A DNA stretch of 64,000 bases, from NCBI RefSeq assembly GCF_029852145.1, contig NC_079975.1, forward strand, positions 20,093,364 to 20,157,363, read 5' to 3'. Origin of the DNA: Microplitis mediator. Its lineage: Eukaryota > Arthropoda > Insecta > Hymenoptera > Braconidae. Positions within the stretch are counted from its first letter, which is position 1, and every line of letters begins with the position of its first letter. Under the pieces are notes generated by a model. It was given only the letters and a program-made list of their open reading frames with translations, searched no databases and was not told where the DNA came from. Position numbers and translations under genes: made by a program. This document shows, in pieces, positions 17,627-30,500 of this stretch.

Positions 17627-17833
17627 ATGAGTGTGAATGTAGCAGACATGAGACGTTTTATGAATTTCAAATAAACAAATAAATAAATTAAAACAATGAT
17701 ATTTAAAAAAATGCGTCTACTGGATTTTCGATCATCTAAGTGCGCATTTTTAAATTTACATTCTTTTTACATTTTATTTATTTATTCAAAAATTAAAAAA
17801 ATTGCCATCTGTCAGCCAAATTCACGCTCATAC
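17627..17833. mobile_element. Copy of the TGTAGCAGACATCAGAC family
   Basis: Starts GAGTGTGAATGTAGCAGACA and ends with a diverged complement at 17833. It abuts the previous cluster. Confidence 0.65.
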
Positions 17834-17944
17834 TTCAGGATCACGATTTTTCGTGAGTGAATTAGTTGGGGCCCAGTAGAACACATCTCATTGCTTCGGA
17901 ATTGTGCAATACATAAATTAATAAATAAAGACATAAAAAAAACT

Positions 17945-18142
17945 ATGGTTCTGAAGACAGCGGATAATTTAAAATTTTCGAATTTTTTTTCAACAATTAA
18001 ATTTGAATAAAAAAAAAACTAAAAAATTGCACATGAAGAAAATTTCATAAACTATAAGTGCAATTCTTTGAAATTTTTTTTTTATAATTTCTCGTTAAAA
18101 AAAATCCAAAAACTATTAGGCGTCAGTCAAATTCTGTATCAT
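17945..18142. mobile_element. Diverged copy of the CTGAAGTTAGC family
   Basis: Left end TTCTGAAGACAGCGGATAAT, right end GTCAGTCAAATTCTGTATCA, with the same interior. Confidence 0.65.
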
Positions 18143-18335
18143 AAAAAACTCACCCTCTAGATGAATATAATAAAGGTACTGGTACGAATTTTCTCCTTCA
18201 TCATCTCCAGTGTCCAGTATCAAGAAATTTTTGAGTATCCAAGCCTAGACCATTTTCATCATTTGCTGCTTTATTAATTGGATTACTGTAAATAAATAAT
18301 AAATTAATCCAGTTATATATAATACTGAAAATATT

Positions 18336-18546
18336 CATAATACTGAAGTTAGCAGACGTGTAATAATTTTTGAATTTTTTTCTAAACAATAAAGTATAAA
18401 AAAAAAATATTTGAAAAAAATTGCACCTATAGTTTTTTGAATTTTCTACAAGAGCATATTTTTAGTTTTTTTTTTTTTTTTTTTGTAATTTATTTTTGGA
18501 AAAAAAAATCCGAAAATTTGTTGATTGGCTGTCAGTTTCAGGATCA
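18336..18546. mobile_element. Copy of the CTGAAGTTAGC family
   Basis: ATAATACTGAAGTTAGCAGA at the left and CTGTCAGTTTCAGGATCATA at the right. Confidence 0.7.
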
Positions 18547-18779
18547 TAAATATTCGACGTTTCACAACAAAAAAAAAAAAAAATCAGGAAATTTAATCTC
18601 AAAATAAAATATAAATTATTTAAATAAATTTTAAAAATATCAATTGTCTGCTGATTTCATTATTTACCTTTTCAAATTATCCACGATCATAAATTTTTCA
18701 AATCATATTCATATTATAATTATTTTAATATTAATAAAGAAAAATAATAAATACATGAAACTATCATCGAAAAACCGAA

Positions 18780-18981
18780 TGATCCTGAAGTTGACAGACA
18801 GTTAAAAATTTTTGGATTTTTTGTTCAACGAATAAATTACAAAAAAAAAAAATCTGAAAATATGCACATGTAGAAAATTTAAAAAACTGTAAGTGCAATT
18901 TCTTTGAATATGTTTTTTTATCATTTGTCGTTTTGAATAAATTTCAAAAACTATTAGATGTCGGCTCAGTTCAGTATCATA
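18780..18981. mobile_element. Copy of the CTGAAGTTAGC family
   Basis: ATGATCCTGAAGTTGACAGA at the left and GGCTCAGTTCAGTATCATAA at the right. Confidence 0.7.
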
Positions 18982-19440
18982 AAACCGAATAATTATTTAT
19001 AACTCACATTTATAAAATATTAAATATCAAATAACGACTTTAATTTAAATTTTAACAGTTAAACAAACAATCACACTGACACTCACAGTAACACTGACAC
19101 CGATACTACACTAAGCAAAAACATTTCTAACAAAAGAATTTTCCCTGACAAAAAAAATAAAAAAAACTTGTTGGTGTCGATCAATAAAATAAATATTTAT
19201 AAATCATAATTAATTAATAAATTATTTTAAAAATTAAAAACTAACAGTCTATTAATTGAAATCCATTACTCCTCGCTTTATTATAATTATAAATTAAAAA
19301 AAAAAATCTACTTTATTAAAATAAAAAATGCATTTTTAAATAAATTCTTTTCATTGATCAAAGAAAAATTATTTATTTAAAAGAGAACTTTACTTTAAAA
19401 TAATTTTTTTCTGCTTAGTGTAGATCTGTAGCTGTCTGTT
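18982..19440. other. AT-rich stretch before the candidate promoter
   Basis: Low-complexity AT sequence; an ACACTGACACTCACAGTAAC run near 19072-19100. No gene or element recognised. Confidence 0.4.
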
Positions 19441-19774
19441 CTTTACTCACTGAACCTAAAGCTTCCAACGGACATCTTTTTGGTCCAGTTTTTATCGTGT
19501 GGTGCGCCACTTACTGACCGGTGGGTTTAAACCAATCAGAAAACTCCTTTTCAAATCAAATTGCTGTTGCGCATGCGCGGGATTTGAAATTCGTGCTCCG
19601 ATTGGCCCGTTCGAACGCAGCGTCTCAGCGTCGAGTACACTAGGTCAGTAGCCAGCGAGCACTCGGCCTCTGGCGTCACTGCTGTGCACTCGGGTTCGGG
19701 TTCGAATATCGGGCGTCAGTTGTCTGTTGTTTTATTTGTTGCGTAGACGTCGAAGGACTGCGGGACGGGGAGAG
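19441..19774 (+). promoter_or_regulatory. GC-richer promoter and candidate 5' noncoding exon, probably of the ADAMTS gene
   Basis: A marked rise in GC content with CCAAT-type boxes (CCAATCAG near 19533, ATTGG near 19600), an NRF1-like GCGCATGCGC at about 19568 and CAGT initiator words. It ends at a good donor, GGGGAGAG/GTAACT (GT at 19775). No coding frame fits. Direction (plus) and link to the ADAMTS ATG at 24331 are inferred from the donor and the next plus-strand gene. Confidence 0.45.
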
Positions 19775-20735
19775 GTAACTAACTCTGTAACTCTTTACTT
19801 ACGTCTAGCCGGTCTAGTCTTTGTGTCTCAAGTTCGTTCAGTTTCAAGAAAATTTCTATCATTAAAATCGATATTCTTTATTTTATTTTTATTATTAATT
19901 CTCTCAGTGTCTAAGTGTGTAGTGCGCGTTGTGTGTAATGTGTAGTTTAATATTGTGCGCGATCAGTGTGTGATTTTCATTTTTTATTTTATTTAAATTC
20001 AAAAAGTTGTTAGTGATAGTGCGTGAGTGTACTTTTTTTTTTTTTTTTTTTTTTTTTTAACGAAAAAACAAGTGCCGGGCTGTGTAATCAATGAACCGGT
20101 GGAGCTGAAAAATTAATTGAGGTAAATTAAACATTTTTAATTAATATAAACGTTTAAATAATTATGGTAATTATGCACAATGGCATAAAAAATTTTGAGG
20201 TAAAAAATATTGATACGGAAAATGGCGACACATAAAACCAAACGATTTAAATTTTTTTGTAAAATAATTGCGTATTAAAAAATATACTACGCGATTTATG
20301 AAAATTATTTGAATACATTCGAAGTAATTCTTTTGTATTAGTGTTCAATTTTTTTTTTTTGAAAAATTTATAAGTTGTCGATTGTCTGCTGATTTAATTC
20401 TGATGGAATTTTTTTTATCGTTCTACTATTTATTTATTTTTTTTATAATAATTCGCTGAGATAATGAACAGATTGGAAACAAAACGAATGAAAAAGTATT
20501 GATTTATTAATTTTTTCATAAAAAAATACTCAAAGCCGTACTTATGTATAGCTGAGATAATTTTATTGATCATTTTAATTAACCCGGAATCAATTTTTTT
20601 TTTCACGAAAAAAAAAGACAGCTTCAAATTAATATTTTTAGGGCTTTACTATATTATTTAACAAAAAGTAAATTTAAAAATTTTAAATTCGTTGAAAATT
20701 TTATTTAATAAGATTATTGTTTGAAACGAATTCAT
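19775..20735. other. Downstream of the candidate first exon
   Basis: Moderate-GC sequence to about 19960, then AT-rich DNA with a T-run at 20034-20058. No exon or element boundary recognised. Confidence 0.4.
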
Positions 20736-21073
20736 ACCCTGATAGCCAGAGTTTCCGATTAAAAAGTTGGTGTACTTGAGTTGCGACCAACTTGACGACA
20801 AGTTGTCGACAACTTTTAGCTCGTGTAACTGTTGACTACGAGTTGGCTACAAGTTGCTCAGAAACTTAGCGACAATCTACTGCCGCAACCTGTCACCAAG
20901 TTTCTGAGCAACTTGTAGACAACTCGTAGTCAACAGTTACACGAGCTGGAAGTTGTCGACAAGTTTCTCGGAAAGTTGCCAACTTATGGAAATGTCAACT
21001 TTTTGCGGTCAACTTGGCGACAGGTTGCGGCAGTCGGTTGTCGACAAGTGGCGGCCAACTTGGCTATCAGGGT
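20736..21073. mobile_element. Foldback element saturated with CAACTTG/CAAGTTG
   Basis: Ends are ACCCTGATAGCCA and TGGCTATCAGGGT. Inside, long arms pair: TCGTGTAACTGTTGACTACG against CGTAGTCAACAGTTACACGA. More than a dozen CAACTTG or CAAGTTG words occur. Confidence 0.8.
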
Positions 21074-21184
21074 GCATAATTTAAAATGTTTCAAGTTTTC
21101 TAATTCAGTATATCATCAATTGATGATGTTGTTACCTTCTTACTCCTTCAACAAATTACCCGTATAGCATCCTGTCTATAACTT

Positions 21185-21420
21185 GACGTCAACTTACAGC
21201 TAAACCTTGATGTCAACTTTCCTGTAACTCATTAGCGCATAACAGTTAACAGCAATTTTATGTTAAGTTGAATGTAATAGTTGGGGAAATAAAAAGTTGC
21301 CAACAACTTGACGTCAACTTTTCTGTAATTCGTTGGCGCGCTCGACCGCTGACAGCAACGATGCTAAGTTAGATGTAGCAGGGGGGAATAAAAAGTTGCC
21401 AACAACTTGATATAAACTTT
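21185..21420. repeat. Two tandem units of about 120 bp with CAACTTGACGTCAACTT
   Basis: Each unit ends GAATAAAAAGTTGCCAACAA or a close variant (GGAAATAAAAAGTTGCC), followed by CTTGACGTCAACTT or CTTGATATAAACTT. It continues the word usage of the element at 20736-21073. Confidence 0.65.
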
Positions 21421-22218
21421 TTCTGTCAAGTTGTTTTCATATTGCGGCCTCAGACTGTTGCTAACTTTCTGAGAAAGTTGAAGTCAACTTGTAGCCGATC
21501 TCTATTAACCGCACTTTCTTTTCAAAAACTTGCTGTTTAGTGTTTTTGGTCAGGTTGATGTCAAGTTGTGCTGTTCCAAGTATTGACTGATATATGACTA
21601 CACAAGTCGAGGTAAATCTACACCCGTAACATGAATGCAGATTAAATCAAATCATTGAGATGTTAAAAGTTTCATTTAAATTTCCGCGCTAAAATTCTGG
21701 TTTCCCGGGTTAATTTTCAAATTAACAAAAAGTTGCCATCCACTATTTGCACCATCGAGTTGCAGTCAACTTGACATTATCGTGTTGTAGATTTCCTCCA
21801 CCTCGCGATACATTAACCGTACAAACTTAAACTTTCTCATCATACCTCATCAAGACTCTAGATGGCTCTGTCATCATACAAATAACCGAAAATTCAAATA
21901 AATTCCCAGCTATTTACATCTTTTATTCGTATCTATTAAAAAAAAATGTTCTATTTTAAATAAAGAGTTCCAGGCGCCACTCTTATCTCACTAAACATAA
22001 ATTATCATCATCCTCATATCATTTCTTTATCATAAAATTACAAAGTAATAACAGATGATCAGTAATTTTCATAGGCTGTTATTCAATAATTTAATCTCCA
22101 TTTCATTAAATATTAAGTTTCTCTTCCATTGATCCCATTTTTATTTTACTCAATAATCGAAAGTTTTACTTATTGTCTAACATTTCCTCCATTACGACTA
22201 AAACTTGTGACCCTTTAA
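21421..22218. other. CAACTTG-containing tail and AT-rich sequence
   Basis: Scattered CAACTTG words to about 21780, then AT-rich sequence. No gene seen. Confidence 0.4.
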
Positions 22219-22412
22219 CGAGTGTGAATGTAGCAGACATCAGACAAATTCAAAATTACAAATAGGGTAAATAATTAAAAAAATTATTTTTACAAAAAAT
22301 GCACTTATTAATTTCAAAATTTTTTAAATGTGTATTTTGTTAAATTTTATTTTATTTACTCGATTTATAAATAATTTTAAATTTGTCTGATGTCTGCTAC
22401 ATTCGCACTCAT
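22219..22412. mobile_element. Copy of the TGTAGCAGACATCAGAC family
   Basis: GAGTGTGAATGTAGCAGACA at the left, and at the right GTCTGATGTCTGCTACATTC followed by GCACTC. This is the best preserved of the three copies. Confidence 0.8.
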
Positions 22413-22619
22413 GACCCTCTAATATTTAAAAAAAAATATTTCGGCGGATTATTTCTTAAATAAAACCAGTAAATCAAGTAGTTTATCGTTATCACTGTTA
22501 ACAAGTGATTTCTTCTGCAATCAGTAAGAAAATATCCTGTTGCGATTGTGAGTTAGCGGATAAAATTGTCAAGCAGGTGATAGTACTTTTGGGTGGAATA
22601 AAAGTAATGATAATTTTTA

Positions 22620-22828
22620 ATGATACTGAAATTAGCCAACGTCTAATAATTTTTGGATTTTTAAAAAAACGATAAATTATAAAAAAAAAAAAATATTTAA
22701 AAAAAATGCACTTGTAGTCTTTTACATTTTCTACACGTGCATATTTTTAGTTTTTTTTTTTCTTCACATTTAATTGTTCAAAAAAAATATCAAAAAATTT
22801 TTAATTGTCTGCTAACTTCAGTATCATA
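22620..22828. mobile_element. Copy of the CTGAAGTTAGC family
   Basis: ATGATACTGAAATTAGCCAA at the left and CTGCTAACTTCAGTATCATA at the right. Confidence 0.75.
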
Positions 22829-22959
22829 ATTTTTATTCTTTAGTAGACTTGGGTTCAATGAATTTGTTTAAAATTTGAATATAAAGACGAATCAAACTAT
22901 TTTAGAAATGAAAAAAAAGTAGTATGGTTTTTTATTGGTACAGCGGGAGTAAAACAGTC

Positions 22960-23282
22960 GAATAAATTTTAAGTAGAAGGGATAAACGGTGGATACCGTG
23001 TTCGCACAAGAACTCTCAACAGCTCGCGGAGGATGCGAGGATTCGCTGTTTAAAAGTTTGTTCAGTTGGTGCATGCGAGCGGAGCTAGCCGGTCGTGTCT
23101 CCCTCTCGTACTCTCTCTTATCATTCATACTCAGATTCCCATAATCTATTCTGTCAGCTGTCATTAGTTTTTTTTAGTATTTCTTAATTTTTTTTTTTAC
23201 ATACTCCATTTTTTCATTTTTTTATAATTCGTTTTTTAGTGAGTGATTTTTTATTATTTATTTATTGGATCGTTTTTCGAAG
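22960..23282 (+). promoter_or_regulatory. Second candidate promoter / 5' noncoding exon of the ADAMTS gene
   Basis: A GC-richer island (about 22960-23165) is followed by T-rich sequence and the donor CGAAG/GTATGT (GT at 23283-23284). The next acceptor is TTTATTGTAG at 23659-23668. It may be an alternative first exon to the one near 19.6 kb. A minus-strand frame across it shows no domain. Confidence 0.35.
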
Positions 23283-23354
23283 GTATGTTATATTTTTGAA
23301 TATTTTCATTTCAATTTGTTGTATTAAAATTTTTTATTTTATTAAAAAAAATTA

Positions 23355-23560
23355 TGATCCTGAAGTTAGAAGACAATAAACAATTTTCGGATTTTTTTTC
23401 CAAGAATTTAATTAAAAAAAAAAAAAAAACTAAAAATATGCACATGTAGAGAATTTGAAAAACTACAGGTGCAATTTTTTGAAATATTTTTTTTTTCTAA
23501 TTTATAGTTTTTAAAAAAATCCAAAAATTTATAGACGTCAGCTAACTTTAGTATCATAAA
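23355..23560. mobile_element. Copy of the CTGAAGTTAGC family
   Basis: ATGATCCTGAAGTTAGAAGA at the left and GTCAGCTAACTTTAGTATCA at the right. Confidence 0.7.
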
Positions 23561-23668
23561 AAATTCATCTAAAAAATTGGAGCAAATTTTTGTTTCAATT
23601 GAAAAATGAAAATTTAGGATTCAAAATTTAATATTCGATATCTAATTAAATTATTTTTTTTATTGTAG

Positions 23669-24330
23669 ATAAAAAAAAAATTGATTATGAAGTTTAACAC
23701 GAGGGAGACGAAAAAAACCGCGAAAAGTGCTCGAGTGTAGTGAATTTAAAAAGTGCGCGGTTTAAACGGTTTCATATTTAATTGTTTTATTTTTAAAACC
23801 ACAATCGATACTTAAATGTATCCACGATAGACATTTTTTTACTCGATACCTTCATAAAAACATTTATGTTTAATTACAATATCAATAAAATAAATAAACT
23901 AAAAAAAAAAAAAAACAATAAATCGCGAAATAAGTTATAAATTTAAAAAAATGTTTCTATAATTTATAACGATACAAGTGTTTATTCAACATTACATGTA
24001 TATATACGAATATATATATACATATATATGATAAAATCTTAAAAATCATGACTGACGTCTTGTGGACTTGAGATATCTCGGATGTGTAGGATTAATTTTA
24101 ACCCACTGCCAAATTAAATTATTATTTATTGATGTTTAGAACAAATATATGAATTTATATATTTCAACAATAGAATGTTCAAACTATTTTTTGAGTCAAT
24201 TAAAATGACCAGAAAAATAATTAATAAATAATTGATGATTTATTGTTTATAAATAAATCGATTTTTAATTTATTTTATTGATAAAGACATTTGATAGGAT
24301 ATATATGTTGACATATATATATATGTAAAA
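23669..24330 (+). other. Probable 5' UTR of the ADAMTS coding exon 1
   Basis: Begins after TTTTTATTGTAG and runs without an obvious donor to the ATG at 24331. It contains an upstream ATG near 23686 that would give a short peptide (MKFNTRETKKTAKSARV). TA microsatellites lie near 24010-24030 and 24300-24325. Confidence 0.4.
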
Positions 24331-24568
24331 ATGTCGCGATTATCAAATCGTGTATCGTCTATCGTAGCAGCGTTGGCGATTGTTTTTCTCGTAGTGTTTC
24401 TCGTGATACTCTGGACGAGTATAAATACCGCAGACACATCTTATCCCGGTAAATCTAAAGTGACTAATTTTACGGGATTGCATCGTAAATTAAACGACAA
24501 TAGACAACTTCGGATACATGAGAAAATAACTGATCAAGATTCTGATGATAATTATGCTGATAATAATG
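24331..24568 (+). CDS. ADAMTS coding exon 1: signal/anchor segment
   Basis: 238 nt from a true ATG to the donor G/GTGAGT, phase 1. Starts MSRLSNRVSSIVAALA, then a hydrophobic core and an acidic tail DQDSDDNYADNN. Confidence 0.8.
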
Positions 24569-27500
24569 GTGAGTTTATATATCATTGTTATTATGATTGT
24601 TATCATCTGTGATTGTTTATGCATCAGATTTTTATTGTAAATAATGAGTATGTACCTGAAGATCGGAACGTTTTTCGGAAATTACAGGCCACCCTAACTA
24701 CCCTTCAAGCAGTCGAATTACATAAAATCGACTGCGATCTCCAGGTACATCAAGTAATTGAAACTGATTGATAGATTTTTAAACTGTTATGTAAATAGAA
24801 AAAAAAAATTCTCGGCAGAAGAAAAATTTTTCATCATGAAATGAATCAAAAATTTGGACTCGAAAAAATTTCTGGGCTTAGACAAATTTTTTTTACCCAA
24901 AAAGTACTTTCTTTGCTCAGGAAAATTTTTTTTACGTCCGAAGAAAATTTTCGTTTTCAATTCATAATGCGAAAAATTTTTTTGAGCAAGTAAAAATTTT
25001 CTTGGGGTGGGTAAAAGATTTTGGGCCTTTTCTTCTGTGTATTTGAATGATACTGGAGTTTGCCGACATCTAATAATTTTTTTGAATTTTTTTTAAAAAC
25101 GATAAATTATTAAAAAAAAATATTTTGAATAATTGCACTTATAGTTTTTTCATTTTTCGACATGTGCATTTTTTAGTTTTTTTTTTTTTTAGTTTTTTTT
25201 TTTTTTATTGATTTTTTGAAAAAAAGAAATCTAAAAATTTTCAATTGTCTGTTAACTTCAGGATCATTATTTTTATTGACTCAAATATTTTTAAAAAATT
25301 TGAAATTGATGTTCGCGAAAATATATGCGGCCGGTGATAATTATTTTTGATGACCGAATTTTTTTACGGTTCTATTGAAGAAATTATTTTAAAAGTTATA
25401 GATCTTGGGTCCAGTAAAGAATTTATTAGAAAAAATGGCTAGAAAAAATTTTAGATAAAGAGAGTACTAAATATTTTACGATCGAAAAAAAAGACGTTAA
25501 AAGCTCGATGGGTCACTTGTAAAATAATAATAAGTAGAAAATATTACTCTGAATAGTAACAGATTTATTGCAATACGTAACTCGGGAAAAAATAATTTAG
25601 ATCTAACAAGATTTGACTAGATCATAAATTTTTTTTTATTTCAAATCTTTACGACTGTTACCAGATTCTAATTATTCTATTTCATCTTGGATTTTTTTTT
25701 ATTGCTGCTCCTGTTATTGGCGCAGACTCTCAAATGTGGTGCTAATTAGATAGAATTTTTTTTATTTTATACAACAAATATTTATAATTAATTTAATCGA
25801 ATAAAAACTTACAATCGTCTTCAAAAATATTTATTAAGTGCAAAGGATTTGTGAGACAAATAATAAGCTGTTTGTTCTACAAAAATATGTGATTTTGATA
25901 GCAATATATTTTCTTGTTTGAATTCTGGTGATTTATGAGCTTGACATACAAACACACTTGGATTGTATCAATTTAAATTTCTTATTTTTTTTTTTAATGA
26001 ACAACATTACGCTTTGATTGAATTTTGAGTTAATTCCAAAAGCGGAAATTTCAATGGAAATTTTTTTTCAAGCAGGGAAAAAAAATTAAAGTTTGATATG
26101 GAACAGGTTAAAAATGTATACTTGGCAAGTTTCATATTTCTGCTGAAGTAAGTAGATTAGGATCACGTGTTGTAAGACATCAGCTCGCTTTTTACGGATA
26201 ATATATCGCGTTAAACGAATACTAAATTTATTTCTCATAGTAAATAATTATAATTTTTCTATTACTCGAAGTTCAAAATATTGATAATCAATTTTTTTTT
26301 TTTTAATTTATCATTTCTAGTTTCTGGTTTTTTTTTTTCCTTGAATTTCAAAATCGAAAAAAATCACAATTTTTAATTTTAAAATGTCGGCATTCAAAAA
26401 AATTCAAATTTTTTTAGTTCTTTTTAATCTGCAGTCTTGTTAGTTAAAAATTCTAATACTGATTTTATTTAAACTTTCTCGTATTTACTTGAACTTTAAA
26501 GTTTTTTAGCCGCGAATCAAAATCCAGTTTTTTTCAACTTTAGTATTTCCACTGAAATTTAAAAATTAAAAATAAATTTTTTTAGCAGACAATTAATAAT
26601 TTTCGGATGTTTATTTTCAACAAATCAATGGAAAAAAAAGAAATACTGAAAAATTACACATGTAGAAAACTAAAAGAACTACAGGTGCAATTTTTTTAAT
26701 TATTTTTTTTTTTATAATTTATCCTTTTGAAAAAAATCCAAAAATTATTAGACGTTGGCTGACTTCGGTATCATTAAATTTCATGATTTTGAAGTCAGCA
26801 GACAATCAACAATTTTCGGATTTTTTTTTCAACAAATCAATTAAAAAAAAAAAAAAAAAAATTGCACATGTAGAAAATTAAAAAAACTATAAGTGCAATT
26901 TTTCAAATAATTTTATTTTTATGATTTATCGTTTTTAAAAAAATTCAAAAATTATTAGACGTCGGTTAACTTAATTTCACATTATATCGATATCTTAAAA
27001 TCAATAGTTTATTGAGTAATTACATAAATTTTGTTATTATAATTAAATACCAAAAAGAAGGTGAATAATCATAAGCTTAAATAGACTCAGGCAGTTGAAT
27101 TAATGTCACGATGTGGTATAATATGATCAATGGATTATTATATCGTTTAGATCGGTAATCTGCTACTTTCACCTTTTCCAGTATCATTACATATACATGT
27201 ATATTTATATATTATATATTAATAAATACACGCAAGAGCAACAAGTAATACTTGAGATATTACTATTACATATATTGCATACATGCATTGACTTTTAGTA
27301 TGCAGCCAGTGATGCTATTAATAGAACGTTCAATTGACTTAGTAATAAGAAAATTGAGTGACGATGCAATAAGGAAATTTATTTATATATTTTTTTCGTA
27401 CTATTAATAAGCTGAATAAGCAATGGTATTGTCAATTGGCTGTATTTATAGATAATTAAATTTTTTTTTTGTCTGAAATCCTAAAAAATTAAATGTCAAG

Positions 27501-30500
27501 TTATTTCTTATCAACGAATAACGAATAGTGTGTAGTCAGTCGGGCACTTTTACTCTTTAGTCACTCATTAAGTAAATAGTGATGCCTGTTCAATGGTTTT
27601 ATTTTGAGATATACATAAATTATAGTTTAAGATCTCTTTAGATTTATAATACAGTAAATTTTTAAAATATTATTTCAGAGCTATGATTTAATTAGCCTAG
27701 AAAATTAATAATTTAGTCAGTATTTGAATTAAGAAGACGGAAAATAAAAGAGTCTTTTGAGAGATTGATATTGTCTGTAATTTTTTTCGTTATATTTATT
27801 TTTAATTAGTAAATCATATCATTAAGTCGCCTGTTAAAAAATTAGATAATTTTTTAAAAAATGTTCAATTTTAATTGTGTAGATTTCGGTAATTTTTTTT
27901 AGCCGGTGGGATATTTTGAAAAAAATTTTCAGATTAAATTTTTAAAATGTCTTAAAATATTTTTCTGGTTATTATTAAAAAAAAATTTAATTTGTATGAA
28001 AATTTTTTATGATCCTGAAGTTGACCGACAATTAAAAATTTTCGGATTTTTTTTCCAATTCAATTTTAAGAAAAACAAAACTAAAAATATGCACACATAG
28101 AAAATCTAATAAACTATAGGTGCAATTTTTTAAAATATTTTTTTTTTTTTAATTTATTGTTTTTAAAAAAATCCAAAAATCATTAAACTCCAGTATTATA
28201 AATTTTTTGACGTCATTTAGTAAAAACAGCCAAAAAAATTTTGTTCTTTAGTATTCTACTGAATATTTGAAAATTACGTTTCTCAAACTTTAAAATGTTA
28301 ATTTTGAACTTTGAGTATTTCTAAAAATTTTCATTTCAAATGACTGACTGTTACTCATAAAAATTTCTTTTATATTTTTTTTTTTTTTTCCAAAAAAAAT
28401 TAAGTGATTTTTTGAATAATCAAACTACTTTTTTATCATCTCGTAATAGTTAAAATAAATTTGAAGGTCAGGAAACCTTGAAAGTAAATGATGTTTAGAA
28501 AATGAAAGTTAAAAAATATAAAATAAAAAACAAATGTTTAGTATAACCAGACATTAACTGCTTGGACCTGATCTCAACAGATCGTAAAGTATATCATCAT
28601 TCACGTCTTGCTTTTTTAGCAACGTCAATTACTGTACACTCGGGTCACGAATTTCGTTGAATATTATATCCTGTATTACTTTTACCATTCAGACATAATG
28701 TGTACATATACACATGTACATATACACGCAAATGAAAAAAAAATAATGCACTACATATATAAATATATATCATTCAGTATGAGGCCTAAAGAAAAGTAAA
28801 TGTAGAGAATAGAATGACAGAGTAGTTTCATAAGAGGACAGTGACAGAGTAGGGAGAATTTGTTAATGATTCGTGGTGCCAAGAAATAAATATTTATGTT
28901 TTGCTGTAAGGGATGTCGCTTTATATCTTCCACTTATACATGATATTAGTTTTTTGTTGTTGTTGTTATTATTATTTTTTTAAACTTTACTTAATACATC
29001 AGAGACAATGTCGAGTCAGGTTCATTGACACTTGGCGCAGTGACTTGTCATTCTTGTAGTCGTAATAAAAATGATATTTAATTGTTTTTTACCTATTTTA
29101 TATTCAATATTTCTTGACTAGTAATAGTTGCACAGAAAAAGAAGGATTTCTTGGCGCAATAAATACTTTGCACTATGAATTGAAGAGAAAAATTTTCTTA
29201 GGACTGGAAAAAATTTCTTGGCGCAAGAATTTTTTGTCTGGCCTCAAAAAATTTTTTCTTGCTCCAAAAAAACTTTTTTTGCCCCAAAATAATTTTCTTG
29301 GGGCGAGTAAAAATTTTTTGAGCCAAGAAATCCTTTTTTTTTTTTAGTATAAATATTTAAAATTTACAGTCGTAAAGTTAAATATTAAAATAAAATGAAT
29401 AATTAAAAATATGTAACATACTTAAAAAAAAAGTTATCTTGATTCAAGAAAATATTTTGGAAGAAAAACGTTTTCGAGAACTAAGTCAAGATTTTCTCGA
29501 ACCAAGAAAATTTTTCTTGATTAAAGAAAATTCGTTTTGATCAAAGAAAATTTCTACTATTCGAAAAAATTGAAGTTTTAAAAAAAAATTTGAATCAAGA
29601 TTATTTACTTTCAGTCGAGACTTTTTTTCTACGTAAGGTAAAAGCCCCTATACCCGCTCAGTACCATTAGTCGCTCACTTTAACTGTTTAATGCGTTTTT
29701 TATAATTTTTATAAAGGCAAATTTCAACTAAAAAAATTATTATTGATAAATAATTATTTGTGAATCTAAATATATAAAAATATAATGTATCAAATTATTT
29801 TATAATAGATTAGAAATTTAAATTAAGTGATTGTTTTCAAAATCGCGCTCAGCCGGGTATTTTTTACTTTGACGTTCATTCCTTAGATTAAATTTAGGTT
29901 ACATCAAATTTTTTGAGAATTGTGATAACTTTATCTTATTAAATATATTTTTAAAATTCATGAAATTTTATGTTACGAAAGAATAAAGTAGTATAATTTA
30001 TAAATTATTTGTCCAAATCAATAAACTTATCATAGTTTAATTGATATTGTCTTTGAGCTACTATAGGGCCATGTGTTGGTCGAGTAATGGTACATCACAA
30101 CTTTTAGTGAGCGACTATGGGTACACTCAAGGACCTTATTTAAAAAATTAATAATCCTTAATTATCAACATTATTCTTCAAACTTAAATTTTATTCTAAT
30201 ACTTGAATCTACAAAAAATAACCATAAAAAAATATGGTTTTTCATTTTATTTAATCATTTATATTGAGTAATTAAATCTCACTCCAATGAAAAGTGAGCG
30301 GGTATAGGGACTTTTACCTTACATTCAAACGTCGAGTTTTATATTTATTAAAAAATCTATTTAATTTGATTCAAACGAATTTATAAATTTATATTTAATA
30401 TTTAAAAATCAGGTATTAGATTTTATATTTTTTTTAAATTTGAATTAAATTTTCTAATGAATAATTATTGATTAATTAAAAGTTTCCATAACAATAATTA

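Noticed and set aside
22892..23164. Minus-strand 90-codon frame overlapping the second GC-rich island
   Set aside because: No domain or signal, and GC-rich promoter sequence readily gives open frames. A real short gene cannot be fully excluded.
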